NCBI GenBank assembly: GCA_020025015.1
Contig: JAHHSV010000016.1
Span: forward strand, 1-32,538
Direction of reading: 5' to 3'
DNA length: 32,538 nucleotides
Source of the DNA: Anaeroplasmataceae bacterium
GTDB taxonomy: Bacteria > Bacillota_I > Bacilli_A > Acholeplasmatales > Anaeroplasmataceae
Part shown: one piece after another, positions 24,850 through 32,440 of the stretch
How the letters are laid out: each line of letters opens with the position of its first letter
Position numbering within the stretch: the first letter of the stretch is position 1
Translations under genes and position numbers: made by a program
The notes under the pieces: generated by a model
What the model was told of the DNA's origin: nothing
The model's database searches: none
What the model saw: only the letters and a program-made list of their open reading frames with translations

Positions 24850-25851
24850 ATGGAATTAGAGAGTTTAGATACTGGAAGAAACGAATTAGAATTAAATATG
24901 CTTTTTACATTATTTTCTTATTATCTTAATGTTAAATATTATGAAAAAAAATTAAATGAGATTAATGAAGCTTCAACATTCACAGGTTGGTTAAAAAATA
25001 AAACTTGTGGAAATGAAAGTGCAACCAATAAATTACTCGAAGCTAAAGAAGTATATAACCATTCAAAATGTGAAATGATGGATGAAGGATTTAATGATTT
25101 TTCAGATCAAAGAATGTCTATATTAGTTAGTTCATTATTTGGTGATGATGTGACCTATGAGAAAAGAATCGTATTTAGCATTCAATTTGTTATTGCTATG
25201 GAAAATGAATTGGTTTATGAAGTAAAGAAAGAAGCATTTGAAAAAATTTCAACAATTTTAAATTTCCCTTTTGCGGATACATTAACTAGGTTGTTATCAG
25301 CTTTTAAGAAAAATTGGCAAAATATTTGTATTGATAAAGCATTTAATATGAAATTGGCGATTATTGCTGGAGCTGTTGCTTTACCAATTACTATTGCTAC
25401 TTTCCCTTATGCAATTACTGCAATTCCTGGATCATTAGGTGTCACTTTAGCTAGTATGGGAGGTGGAGCCGTTGCTGCAGGTGGTGCTGGTATGGTTGGT
25501 GGTATGATACTAACTTCTTTTTTAAGTGTTGCAACATCAGGAGTTTTAGGAGCAACTGTTTACTATGCTAAAAAACATTTTGATAAAAAGGAACTTGTCT
25601 CAGCATATGCAGACTTAACTCCATCAGATTTATCATATATTCTTGCAAATAATATAACTATAATACAATTTGTTAAGACATTATATGGTAAAAGTACAAC
25701 TTCAACTCATAATAGAAGTGAATTCTTAGTTGAGCTTGAGTATAAGTTACATAAAAGATTATTTGTTGAAAATTTTGTTTCAAAAGAAAATTTTGAAAAA
25801 AATGATATGATTAAAGCCTCAATGAACTTGTTAGAAAAGCAATATGCTTAG
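24850..25851 (+). CDS. unknown protein with glycine-rich membrane hairpin
   Basis: This 333-residue protein has three parts. The first is a polar, helical N-terminal domain (1-165). The second is a hydrophobic centre (about 170-240) of two or more membrane segments rich in Gly/Ala, including AIIAGAVALPITIATFPYA and GGGAVAAGGAGMVGGMIL, a glycine-zipper-like pattern. The third is a polar C-terminal domain (about 245-333). No enzyme motif was seen. Glycine-zipper hairpins occur in pore formers, holin-like proteins and membrane anchors. It starts 2 nt after the HTH stop with AAGGAG upstream and is followed 11 nt later by an RNase III-like gene, so the three are surely one operon. It may anchor or gate the nuclease, or act as a membrane effector; both ideas are inference. 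Confidence 0.72.
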   Translation: MELESLDTGRNELELNMLFTLFSYYLNVKYYEKKLNEINEASTFTGWLKNKTCGNESATNKLLEAKEVYNHSKCEMMDEGFNDFSDQRMSILVSSLFGDDVTYEKRIVFSIQFVIAMENELVYEVKKEAFEKISTILNFPFADTLTRLLSAFKKNWQNICIDKAFNMKLAIIAGAVALPITIATFPYAITAIPGSLGVTLASMGGGAVAAGGAGMVGGMILTSFLSVATSGVLGATVYYAKKHFDKKELVSAYADLTPSDLSYILANNITIIQFVKTLYGKSTTSTHNRSEFLVELEYKLHKRLFVENFVSKENFEKNDMIKASMNLLEKQYA

Positions 25852-25862
25852 CGGTATAGAAT

Positions 25863-26333
25863 ATGGATTTGTTTGAAAAGTATTCACATGAAAAATTCAA
25901 AAACCCTTGGATTGCAAGAGCTTTAACTGATAAGTCTTATAAAAATTTATACCAAAGAATACATCATGAGGAATATCAAGGTACAGTTAATACTGATTTA
26001 GCTACATATGGGGATGCGGTAATTAAATTATGTTATTTAGAATTATTATTGGATAAAACTATGCTTTTAACTATAGATAAATCAAAAGTAGAGTCAGATG
26101 AATATTTGGTTGATGTAGTTGCTAAACATTACGATTTAGTTAAATTTATTGACTTTGATACTAATGATGTTAATAAGCCTATAGATTACAATCATAAGAG
26201 ATACCAAAATTCTAATGGTAACGCTAGTAAATATATAGCAACTGCAGTAGAAGCTATGATTGGAGCTATCTATAAATCAACTAGAGATTTAAGTGAAATT
26301 ACCAAGCTATTATCAACTTGGATGAGTTTTTAA
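25863..26333 (+). CDS. single-domain RNase III-like protein (Mini-III-like)
   Basis: This 156-residue protein is a lone RNase III catalytic fold without a dsRNA-binding domain. ALTDKSY (20-26) matches the family's ALTHKS, DLATYGDAVIKL (45-56) matches the signature NERLEFLGDAVL, and IATAVEAMIGAIY matches the second metal-binding helix. D51 and the Glu of AVEAM correspond to the essential RNase III Asp45 and Glu117. The positions of Glu38, Glu41 and Asp114 are T44, A47 and a Thr. The same two acidic residues are what Mini-III (MrnC) retains, so activity is possible but altered. Mini-III normally lies beside cysS; here it closes an HTH/membrane-protein cassette. The ribosome site is weak (GCGGTATAG), suggesting coupling to the gene before. 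Confidence 0.78.
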   Translation: MDLFEKYSHEKFKNPWIARALTDKSYKNLYQRIHHEEYQGTVNTDLATYGDAVIKLCYLELLLDKTMLLTIDKSKVESDEYLVDVVAKHYDLVKFIDFDTNDVNKPIDYNHKRYQNSNGNASKYIATAVEAMIGAIYKSTRDLSEITKLLSTWMSF

Positions 26334-26339
26334 TAAAGT

Positions 26340-26358
26340 AGGACAGAAATTGTCCTTT
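26340..26358 (+). terminator. weak intrinsic terminator after the RNase III-like gene
   Basis: AGGACA (26340-26345) / TGTCCT (26351-26356), loop GAAAT, followed by only two or three T's. Termination is probably incomplete. Confidence 0.45.
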
Positions 26359-26428
26359 AAATGTATATGAGATAATTTATAATATAGTTGTAATAAATGA
26401 AATATAAAATTAGATTAAAACGATTGTT

Positions 26429-26536
26429 CTGATTATTCAGTTTCTAATTGTCAAAGACAGGTTGACAGTTAGGTTACAAAAGCAATTTGTTTAATCCAAA
26501 CTTATAGTTTGTCCTGCATTACATAGATGTTTATTT
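26429..26536 (+). promoter_or_regulatory. candidate riboswitch/attenuator leader of the anaerobic RNR operon
   Basis: A leader of about 200 nt follows a likely -10 TATAAT (26378-26383). It folds as CTGA/TCAG (26429-26440); an 11-bp hairpin CTAATTGTCAA / TTGACAGTTAG (26444-26454 with 26462-26472); and CAAAC/GTTTG (26497-26511). The loop CAGG (26458-26461) can form a pseudoknot with CCTG (26513-26516). AAAGCAA (26479-26485) is complementary to TTGCTTT (26535-26541), which is the 5' arm of the terminator just ahead of nrdG, giving a clear antiterminator. I do not recognise a known aptamer (no cobalamin box, purine, SAM, THF, ZTP or T-box core). Confidence 0.6.
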
Positions 26537-26572
26537 GCTTTGCAGCACATTAATGTTGCAAGGCATTTTTTA
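26537..26572 (+). terminator. attenuator terminator in front of nrdG
   Basis: GCTTTGCAGCA (26537-26547) pairs fully, with two G-U pairs, to TGTTGCAAGGC (26554-26564), loop CATTAA, followed by ATTTTTTATT. It ends 8 nt before the GAAGGTG ribosome site of nrdG, so it controls the operon and does not end an upstream one. Confidence 0.85.
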
Positions 26573-26592
26573 TTAAAGAAGGTGAATTTATT

Positions 26593-27039
26593 ATGAGTAA
26601 AATCTACATTAATTCAATAAGAGAAAATCCATCTTTAGTAGATGGCATTGGATATAGAACTGTAGTATTTTTGCAGGGCTGTTATTTTAAATGTTCTGGT
26701 TGTCATAATAAAAGTACCTGGGATATTAAAAATGGGCAAGAAATGTCCATAAATGAATTAGCTAATATTTTAAAAGAAAAAGCATTTAATAAAAAAATAA
26801 CTATTAGTGGTGGTGAACCATTAATGCAAAAGGATGCTTTATTAGAACTTTTAAAGGAATTAGATGGATATGATATTTTCCTATATACTGGTCATGAATA
26901 TGAAGATGTTCCAGAGGAAATTCTAAAATATTTAAAGTATATTAAGGTTGGTAGATTTATTGAAGAATTAAAATCTTCAACTACTCCATTTGTAGGTTCA
27001 ACAAATCAAAGATTTATCGAGGTGAAGCATAATGGTTAA
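26593..27039 (+). CDS. nrdG: anaerobic ribonucleotide reductase activating protein
   Basis: This 148-residue radical-SAM enzyme uses a [4Fe-4S] cluster and S-adenosylmethionine to put the glycyl radical on NrdD. Cluster ligands are C30, C34 and C37 (GCYFKCSGCHN), and the SAM-binding SGGEPLMQ follows at about 77. Size is normal. Note that it precedes nrdD, whereas many genomes have nrdD-nrdG. It overlaps nrdD by 8 nt, so production of enzyme and activator is coupled. It is controlled by the attenuator leader just upstream. Confidence 0.95.
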   Translation: MSKIYINSIRENPSLVDGIGYRTVVFLQGCYFKCSGCHNKSTWDIKNGQEMSINELANILKEKAFNKKITISGGEPLMQKDALLELLKELDGYDIFLYTGHEYEDVPEEILKYLKYIKVGRFIEELKSSTTPFVGSTNQRFIEVKHNG

Positions 27040-28726
27040 ACAAAATAAAAATGATAATGCAGCCAATAGAAAAAGCTATGTTGGTGAAATATACAATAAT
27101 GGTGAAAAGATTAATAAGAAATTTGTTTTAGATTCAATTAACCCTATTTGGAAGAAACTTCATGAGGAAGGATATATTCATATTCACGACTTAGATGCAT
27201 ATGGTTTAACTTATAATTGTCTAACATTTGATATATTAAATGCTTTTCCTTACGAACGCTTTAAAGACTTAGAGACAGAAGAAATTATTTTAATGACCTT
27301 TGATTTTATTAAGGAATTAATTGCTGAAGTTGGAAATGAGCAAAGTGGTGGTATGAGTTTCGCCAACTTTGATATTGATTTTGCAAAGATATTTACTAGT
27401 CTAAATGTAAATTATTTAGGAAATGAAAAAATCTTTAGGGCAGCAATTAAATCAATGATTATATGGTTTAACGATATTCATACTAGAATGGGGCAAACTA
27501 GCTATTATGTTACCTTTAATGTTAGTCTAGGAACTGATGGATTTGCTAGATTTTTAACAGAAACATTGATTGATTCATTCTATAATGCAGGAGAATTAAT
27601 CTATAAGCCTAATATAGTTTTTAAGGTTCACAAAGGTATTAATCGTTTTGAATCTGATCCTAATTATGATTTGCTTTTAAAATCATTAAATTGCACAGCC
27701 AAGAAAATGATTCCTACTTATTTATTATGTGATTGTGAAGCTGATAGAAATATTGATCCATATAAGTTATCAATCATGGGATGTAGAACAAGAGTTGTTG
27801 ATGATATTTATGGTTGTGAAGGTGCAATCGGTAGAAGCAATATTGATAATACGACAATTAATTTACCTAGAATTGCTCTAGAGGTTATGAAAGACAATCC
27901 TAATTTAACTGATGAGGAAAAACTTTCAAAGTTTAAATCATCATGGTTAGAAATTGCTAAAGCAGTTAAAGACCAATTAATTGATCGATTCAATAAAACT
28001 TGTGATAGTGATATAAATCTATTCCCTACTAATTTACAATATAAATTAATGTGTGAAGACATTAAAGTTAAGGGATTAAAGGAACAGTTTAAGCATGGAA
28101 CATTATCAATTGGCTATATAGGCTTAACTGAAACTATCGAAATCCTTTTTGGTAATAAATATTGGTTAGATGAAAAATTAAGAAAATATGCTTTAGATAT
28201 AGTTTCGTTCATGCGTAAGTATTTAGATGAGTGCAAGGAAGAAACAAAACTTAATTTCTCATTACTAGCTACAAGTGGTGAATTAATAAGTGGAAGATTT
28301 TGTGAAATAGATTCTAAGTTATTTGATTCAAAGGTTATTAAAAAAGAATATTACACTAATTCGTTCCATATTGATGTAGATAGTAAGCTTCCAGCTTACA
28401 AGAAATTGCAATTAGAAGGTCCTTTCCATACCTATTCAAATGGTGGATGTATTAGTTATGTAGAGCTTGGAGAAGCTCCACTAGGCAATGCTATTGGACT
28501 AGATGAGTTGGTTGAAATTGCAGTTGAATCAGGGGTACATTATTTAGGATTTAATTTTCCAAAGGATGTATGTCAAGAATGTGGTGCAGCAGGAACCTTT
28601 GATATTTGTCCAAATTGTGGTAGTAGGCACATAACTAGAATTAGAAGGGTTAGTGGTTATTTAGAAATTCAAGATTTTTTCACAAAAGGAAAAATGAAAG
28701 AAAGTAAAAATAGAAAGGCTAATTAG
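27032..28726 (+). CDS. nrdD: anaerobic (class III) ribonucleoside-triphosphate reductase, no ATP-cone
   Basis: This 564-residue oxygen-sensitive enzyme makes dNTPs from NTPs. Conserved parts are EEGYIHIHDLDAY, IMGCRTRV with a core Cys251, GRSNI..TINLPRIAL, a zinc site C514/C517/C526/C529 and the glycyl-radical loop RRVSGYL with G542. Typical NrdD proteins exceed 700 residues because of an N-terminal ATP-cone that senses ATP/dATP; here the protein begins directly at the NrdD catalytic domain (AANRKSYVGEIYNN). Overall activity control by dATP is thus missing. The GTG/ATG choice is clear: ATG 27032 lies in the nrdG end with GAGGTGAAG upstream. It is followed by a dTMP kinase-like gene. Confidence 0.95.
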   Translation: MVKQNKNDNAANRKSYVGEIYNNGEKINKKFVLDSINPIWKKLHEEGYIHIHDLDAYGLTYNCLTFDILNAFPYERFKDLETEEIILMTFDFIKELIAEVGNEQSGGMSFANFDIDFAKIFTSLNVNYLGNEKIFRAAIKSMIIWFNDIHTRMGQTSYYVTFNVSLGTDGFARFLTETLIDSFYNAGELIYKPNIVFKVHKGINRFESDPNYDLLLKSLNCTAKKMIPTYLLCDCEADRNIDPYKLSIMGCRTRVVDDIYGCEGAIGRSNIDNTTINLPRIALEVMKDNPNLTDEEKLSKFKSSWLEIAKAVKDQLIDRFNKTCDSDINLFPTNLQYKLMCEDIKVKGLKEQFKHGTLSIGYIGLTETIEILFGNKYWLDEKLRKYALDIVSFMRKYLDECKEETKLNFSLLATSGELISGRFCEIDSKLFDSKVIKKEYYTNSFHIDVDSKLPAYKKLQLEGPFHTYSNGGCISYVELGEAPLGNAIGLDELVEIAVESGVHYLGFNFPKDVCQECGAAGTFDICPNCGSRHITRIRRVSGYLEIQDFFTKGKMKESKNRKAN

Positions 28727-28736
28727 TGGTGATTTT

Positions 28737-29315
28737 ATGAAACATATATCAATTGAAGGAATGGATGGAGTAGGTAAGTCTACTACCTGTCAATTATTAG
28801 CTGAAAAGCTTGGCTATAAGTTTGTTGAAAAACCTCTACATTACTTATTTGATAAGTCTGAAGATGATTTTACTGAATATCTAAGAATTAGAGATCATGT
28901 TAATGCTAATCCTAATAGAGTATTTACCTCTATGTTTTATGGCTTAGGTAGTGTTTATATGTATGAATTATTTAAAAATGATAATATCATTACTGATAGA
29001 CACTTTGCCTCTAATTATGCCTGGAGTGGTAGTTATGACAATGATGAGGTTTATGATTTATTAATTCAAAAATTGGGAAAACCTGAACTTACTGTTATCC
29101 TATATTCACCATCAAAAGTTATTGTTGAAAGATTAAAAAATAGAAATAAAGAAGATAGTGATATTAAGAAAGCTCAAAAATCAGAAATGATTTACTCAAG
29201 AATGATAGATTTTTGTGAAAAAAAGAATCTTCCTTATATAGTTATAAATACCTCTAATCTAAAACCTAATGAGGTTGTAGATGTTATATTAAAGGAGTTG
29301 AAGCTTAGTGCCTAG
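28737..29315 (+). CDS. tmk: thymidylate kinase-like deoxynucleotide kinase
   Basis: This 192-residue P-loop kinase phosphorylates dTMP to dTDP, or another deoxynucleoside (mono)phosphate. EGMDGVGKST (7-16) is the P-loop in the form typical of Tmk, TDRHFASNYAW carries the DR-Y/F motif, and KNRNKEDSDIKKAQK forms the lid region. It starts 10 nt after nrdD and ends inside the first codons of the methyltransferase fusion gene. It is slightly shorter and more divergent than standard Tmk, so it may be a second copy with a changed substrate, as in phage-type nucleotide cassettes. The genome's main tmk usually lies next to holB, which is not here. Confidence 0.8.
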   Translation: MKHISIEGMDGVGKSTTCQLLAEKLGYKFVEKPLHYLFDKSEDDFTEYLRIRDHVNANPNRVFTSMFYGLGSVYMYELFKNDNIITDRHFASNYAWSGSYDNDEVYDLLIQKLGKPELTVILYSPSKVIVERLKNRNKEDSDIKKAQKSEMIYSRMIDFCEKKNLPYIVINTSNLKPNEVVDVILKELKLSA

Positions 29316-31719
29316 TTTAAGTGATTTACGTTTAAGTAAAAATATGAAATATACTGCCTTATATTGGGCAATTAGATTCTCTGAAAAAACCCCTAATATT
29401 TTTACTAAAGTATATGATAATGGTACAAAAATTTTAATAGACTCTAATACTCAACAGGTATTTATAAATGATAAAGAAGAGTTTTTATTGGATTCCCATG
29501 AAAGCTTTGTTAAATTAGAATTCGTAGATAGATTGTTAAAATTAGGTTATTCATATGATAAATTTAGTGATTTCAAATTAAATGGTATAAAAATTAAATT
29601 TATAGTATGGGATGATAAATTCAATTTAAATGAAGAGTCTAACGTGGCTATTTATAAGTCTCGTTTAGTAAGTGGTGTATTAGAATATGAAACTAAGATT
29701 AACTTTAATAATCATTGGTATGACTATGGTTTAGTAGAAGAAAAAGGTAGATTTAATTTTACTAATAAGATTAAGGTTAATTATGATAATCCTAATTTTA
29801 TTTATGATGAAAACAGAATTATGAAATATATTGGTAAGGATCATAAGGTAATAGTACCTGAAGGTATAACAGAATTAGAATCCTCTTCATTCTGGGATAA
29901 CCAATATGTTGAAGAGGTGGTTTTACCTGAAAGCCTAATTAATTTAGGCGGAGATACATTCTATTATTGTAAGAATCTAAAGAAGGTTAATATTCCTAAG
30001 AATGTAAGAATAATGGGCAACAATCCTTTTGCAGGTTGTCCTAACATTCAAATTATTAATGAATCACCTTACTTTATTTTAGAAGACGGCGCTTTATATA
30101 CTAAGGATAAGAAAACATTAATTTATTATTCTATTCAAGGTTCTAATGAAGAATTTAATGTTCCTAATACAGTTACAGTTATCACAAAGCATGCTTTTTA
30201 TTGTTGTGATAGATTAAAAGAGATTACATTACCAGAATCATTAGAAAAAATGGAAAATAATCCGTTTTCAGGTTGTACAAAGCTAGAATTAGTTAATAAT
30301 TCAAAGGCGTATTATATAAAAGATGATGTTATTTATAATGGCTTTAAAACAGCAGCAATTGGTACTCTAAATAAGATTAAAACAAAACGCTTAGAACTGC
30401 TTGAAGGTATTAAGTCTATAAATAGAAATTCCTTCTGGAATTGTAAAGGAATTGAAACTATAGTTTTGCCTAAATCCTTAGAGGATATTGGATACAATCC
30501 GTTTGTTTCATGTTCTAATATTAGATTTGAAAGTAATTCTAAAAACTTTAAGGTTATTGATGGTGTTCTTTATAATAAGGACCTATCAAAGATTATTTGC
30601 TATCCAGCCTGGAAAGCTATTGGAGAAGTAAATATTCCTGAATCAGTAATAACTCTAGAGCGTGGAGCCTTTAGTGGCTGTGATAGAATGACTAAGATTA
30701 ATTTAAAGAATGTTAATATAATTAATAAGTCATGCTTTACTAACTGCAAAGCTTTAGAAGAAATATATTGTAGTGATTTAATTACCTATATTGGCGAATG
30801 GGCATTTGCTTATTGTGAAAGCTTAAAATCAATATCAGTTAATGAGAAAACAATTATTGATAATAATGCATTTTCAAATTGTAATAATGTAAATATTATT
30901 AAAAGAAACGAATACAGTAATTATCTGATTGAATCAAATAATTTATATACTCTAAAATCAATGCAAAAGGCCTATAAAGGGAAGACAGACTCTATCTTGA
31001 TTGATCCCCCATATAATTCACATATTGATTATATAGGCTATAAGGATGGTAATTATGGTGAAGGTTATTTAAACTTTATGGGTGAAAGAATAAGCCTTGC
31101 TTATAATTTATTATCTAACAAAGGATTTATGGTTATAAATATTGATGAGGGTGAAGTGGATAATTTAACAAATCTAGCAAAATCAATATTTGGTAATGAT
31201 GTCGTTAGAGTAGTTAGATGGAAGAAAAAACATCCATTCTTTGATGTTAATAGAGTTGTTTTAAATCCTAATAAGATTCAGACTGATTATGAATATATGA
31301 TAGTTTGCCAAAAATCAAATGAAGCAAAGTTAAATAAGGTTATGCAACCTTATATTGAAGATGGAGTATTAAAAGAAAAAATTTCAGACTTTCCTGAAAT
31401 ATTTGATTGCTTCGGTACTACCTCATCAGCTAAGGATGAAATTAACAATCTATTTGGTAGAAGAGATTATTTTTCAACCCCTAAACCTTTAAAGCTTATG
31501 AAGGAACTTATTAGAGCTACAACTAACAAAGATTCAATAGTTATGGATTTCTTTGCAGGAAGCGGAACTGTAGGTCATGCTTGCATAAATTTAAATAACG
31601 AAGATAATGGTAGTAGAAAATTTATTATGATTTGTAATTCGGAAAATGATATTTGTAGGAATGTTACGAATGAAAGACTAAAAAAAATAAATTATAAGTT
31701 TGTATACAAATTTATTTAA
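29308..31719 (+). CDS. BspA-type LRR protein fused to beta-class DNA adenine methyltransferase domain
   Basis: This 803-residue cytosolic fusion has three parts. The N-terminal part (1-175) is unrecognised. Residues about 180-545 hold some ten BspA/LRR_5 repeats of the kind LPESLINLGGDTFYYCKNLKKV and IPESVITLERGAFSGCDRMTKI. The C-terminal 260 residues are an N6-adenine (or N4-cytosine) DNA methyltransferase with ESNNLYTLKSM, DPPYN at 566-570 (catalytic motif IV) and later DFFAGSGTVGHA at 747-758 (SAM-binding motif I). That motif order defines the beta class, as in type III Mod proteins. No restriction endonuclease is adjacent. GTG start at 29308 overlaps tmk by 8 nt and has AAGGAG upstream. 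There is no signal peptide, so the LRRs act inside the cell. They may replace the usual target-recognition domain or bind a protein partner. Confidence 0.88.
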   Translation: MPSLSDLRLSKNMKYTALYWAIRFSEKTPNIFTKVYDNGTKILIDSNTQQVFINDKEEFLLDSHESFVKLEFVDRLLKLGYSYDKFSDFKLNGIKIKFIVWDDKFNLNEESNVAIYKSRLVSGVLEYETKINFNNHWYDYGLVEEKGRFNFTNKIKVNYDNPNFIYDENRIMKYIGKDHKVIVPEGITELESSSFWDNQYVEEVVLPESLINLGGDTFYYCKNLKKVNIPKNVRIMGNNPFAGCPNIQIINESPYFILEDGALYTKDKKTLIYYSIQGSNEEFNVPNTVTVITKHAFYCCDRLKEITLPESLEKMENNPFSGCTKLELVNNSKAYYIKDDVIYNGFKTAAIGTLNKIKTKRLELLEGIKSINRNSFWNCKGIETIVLPKSLEDIGYNPFVSCSNIRFESNSKNFKVIDGVLYNKDLSKIICYPAWKAIGEVNIPESVITLERGAFSGCDRMTKINLKNVNIINKSCFTNCKALEEIYCSDLITYIGEWAFAYCESLKSISVNEKTIIDNNAFSNCNNVNIIKRNEYSNYLIESNNLYTLKSMQKAYKGKTDSILIDPPYNSHIDYIGYKDGNYGEGYLNFMGERISLAYNLLSNKGFMVINIDEGEVDNLTNLAKSIFGNDVVRVVRWKKKHPFFDVNRVVLNPNKIQTDYEYMIVCQKSNEAKLNKVMQPYIEDGVLKEKISDFPEIFDCFGTTSSAKDEINNLFGRRDYFSTPKPLKLMKELIRATTNKDSIVMDFFAGSGTVGHACINLNNEDNGSRKFIMICNSENDICRNVTNERLKKINYKFVYKFI

Positions 31720-31953
31720 TTAATAAATAATAAGATGTTGATAATGGAATACTTTGCAGATTATAACCTATAAAGATTCGTATCAAAAGCTCGATGTAAA
31801 GTTTTTTTAATAACATATAATGTATCTATATTAAGTAGTAGAAATAAAATATTCTATTACAATCTATTAAAAAAATAAAAGTTTATAAAATCTTTTTTTA
31901 AGCTTTTATTTTAAAATCGTAATGATTGTTAATATTATTGGAGGACTTTAATA
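31720..31953. other. AT-rich intergenic stretch
   Basis: No gene is seen. A TATAAT box at 31816-31821 lacks a good -35. AAAATAAAAG (31872-31881) and CTTTTATTTT (31903-31912) form an A/T-only hairpin that could act as a weak terminator on either strand. The ribosome site for the small ORF at 31954 lies at the end of this stretch. Confidence 0.4.
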
Positions 31954-32097
31954 ATGAAAAACAGAAATTTAATATTTCAACCTACTGGTGGTGATGATAC
32001 AGGTAGATATAATAAAAAACATTTTGAAGTTAAAAATCTTGACATAAAAGAAGAAGACAATTGTACTATTGATGAAAAAACTGCTAATTTTATTTGA
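31954..32097 (+). CDS. small 47-residue protein or peptide
   Basis: The ORF begins at an ATG 9 nt after a strong GGAGG site and ends at TGA. The peptide is polar and acidic towards its C-terminus (NLDIKEEDNCTIDEKTANFI). It starts MKNRNLIFQPTGGDDTGRYN, without a hydrophobic signal or membrane segment. It was not recognised. Size, the strong ribosome site and isolation would fit a ribosomally made peptide precursor, a small regulator or an anti-phage-type small protein, but nothing in view proves any of these. It may also be a chance ORF. No modification enzyme is found downstream within the window. Confidence 0.45.
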   Translation: MKNRNLIFQPTGGDDTGRYNKKHFEVKNLDIKEEDNCTIDEKTANFI

Positions 32098-32301
32098 AAT
32101 ATAAGATTAAAGAATTTTTATAAGAATAAATGAACAATGAAAATTATACTCAAGTTTTCTATTGCTTTTTTAAAATCCAATTTTAAATGTACGAATATTT
32201 AAGTAAAAACACAAAGTGAAAATTATCAAATGTATAACTTCGAGAATAAGTCGAAAAGTATATTTTTGCACATTCTTTGTTTTTTTATAATATGTAAAGC
32301 C

Positions 32302-32330
32302 TTTACCATTTAGAAGAAAAGATCTATAAT
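32302..32330 (+). promoter_or_regulatory. promoter of the lipoprotein gene; rest of 32098-32440 non-coding
   Basis: TTTACC (32302-32307), 17 nt and TATAAT (32325-32330) form a good promoter with a leader of about 100 nt. The leader contains TTGTATAG (32344-32351) pairing with CTATACAA (32368-32375). The rest of the 343-nt gap shows only a short TTCGA/TCGAA hairpin near 32240 and further TATAAT-like boxes. Confidence 0.55.
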
Positions 32331-32440
32331 ATATATAGAGATGTTGTATAGTTTTAAATTGATTTTTCTATACAAGGGGATGATTGCCGTGGTAATTTAG
32401 TAAGTAATTAAGAGGAAAATATTAAGCGAACAGTGATTTT

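Noticed and set aside
26340..26574. T-box or cobalamin riboswitch ahead of nrdG
   Set aside because: No T-box AGGGTGG-type bulge and no cobalamin B12-box; the pairing pattern differs from both.
31954..32140. Possibility that TGA codes for Trp and the small ORF continues past 32095
   Set aside because: Several genes here end in TGA at normal positions (mtnN, sdaA) and Trp is TGG throughout; reading through gives further in-frame TGA and no recognisable sequence.
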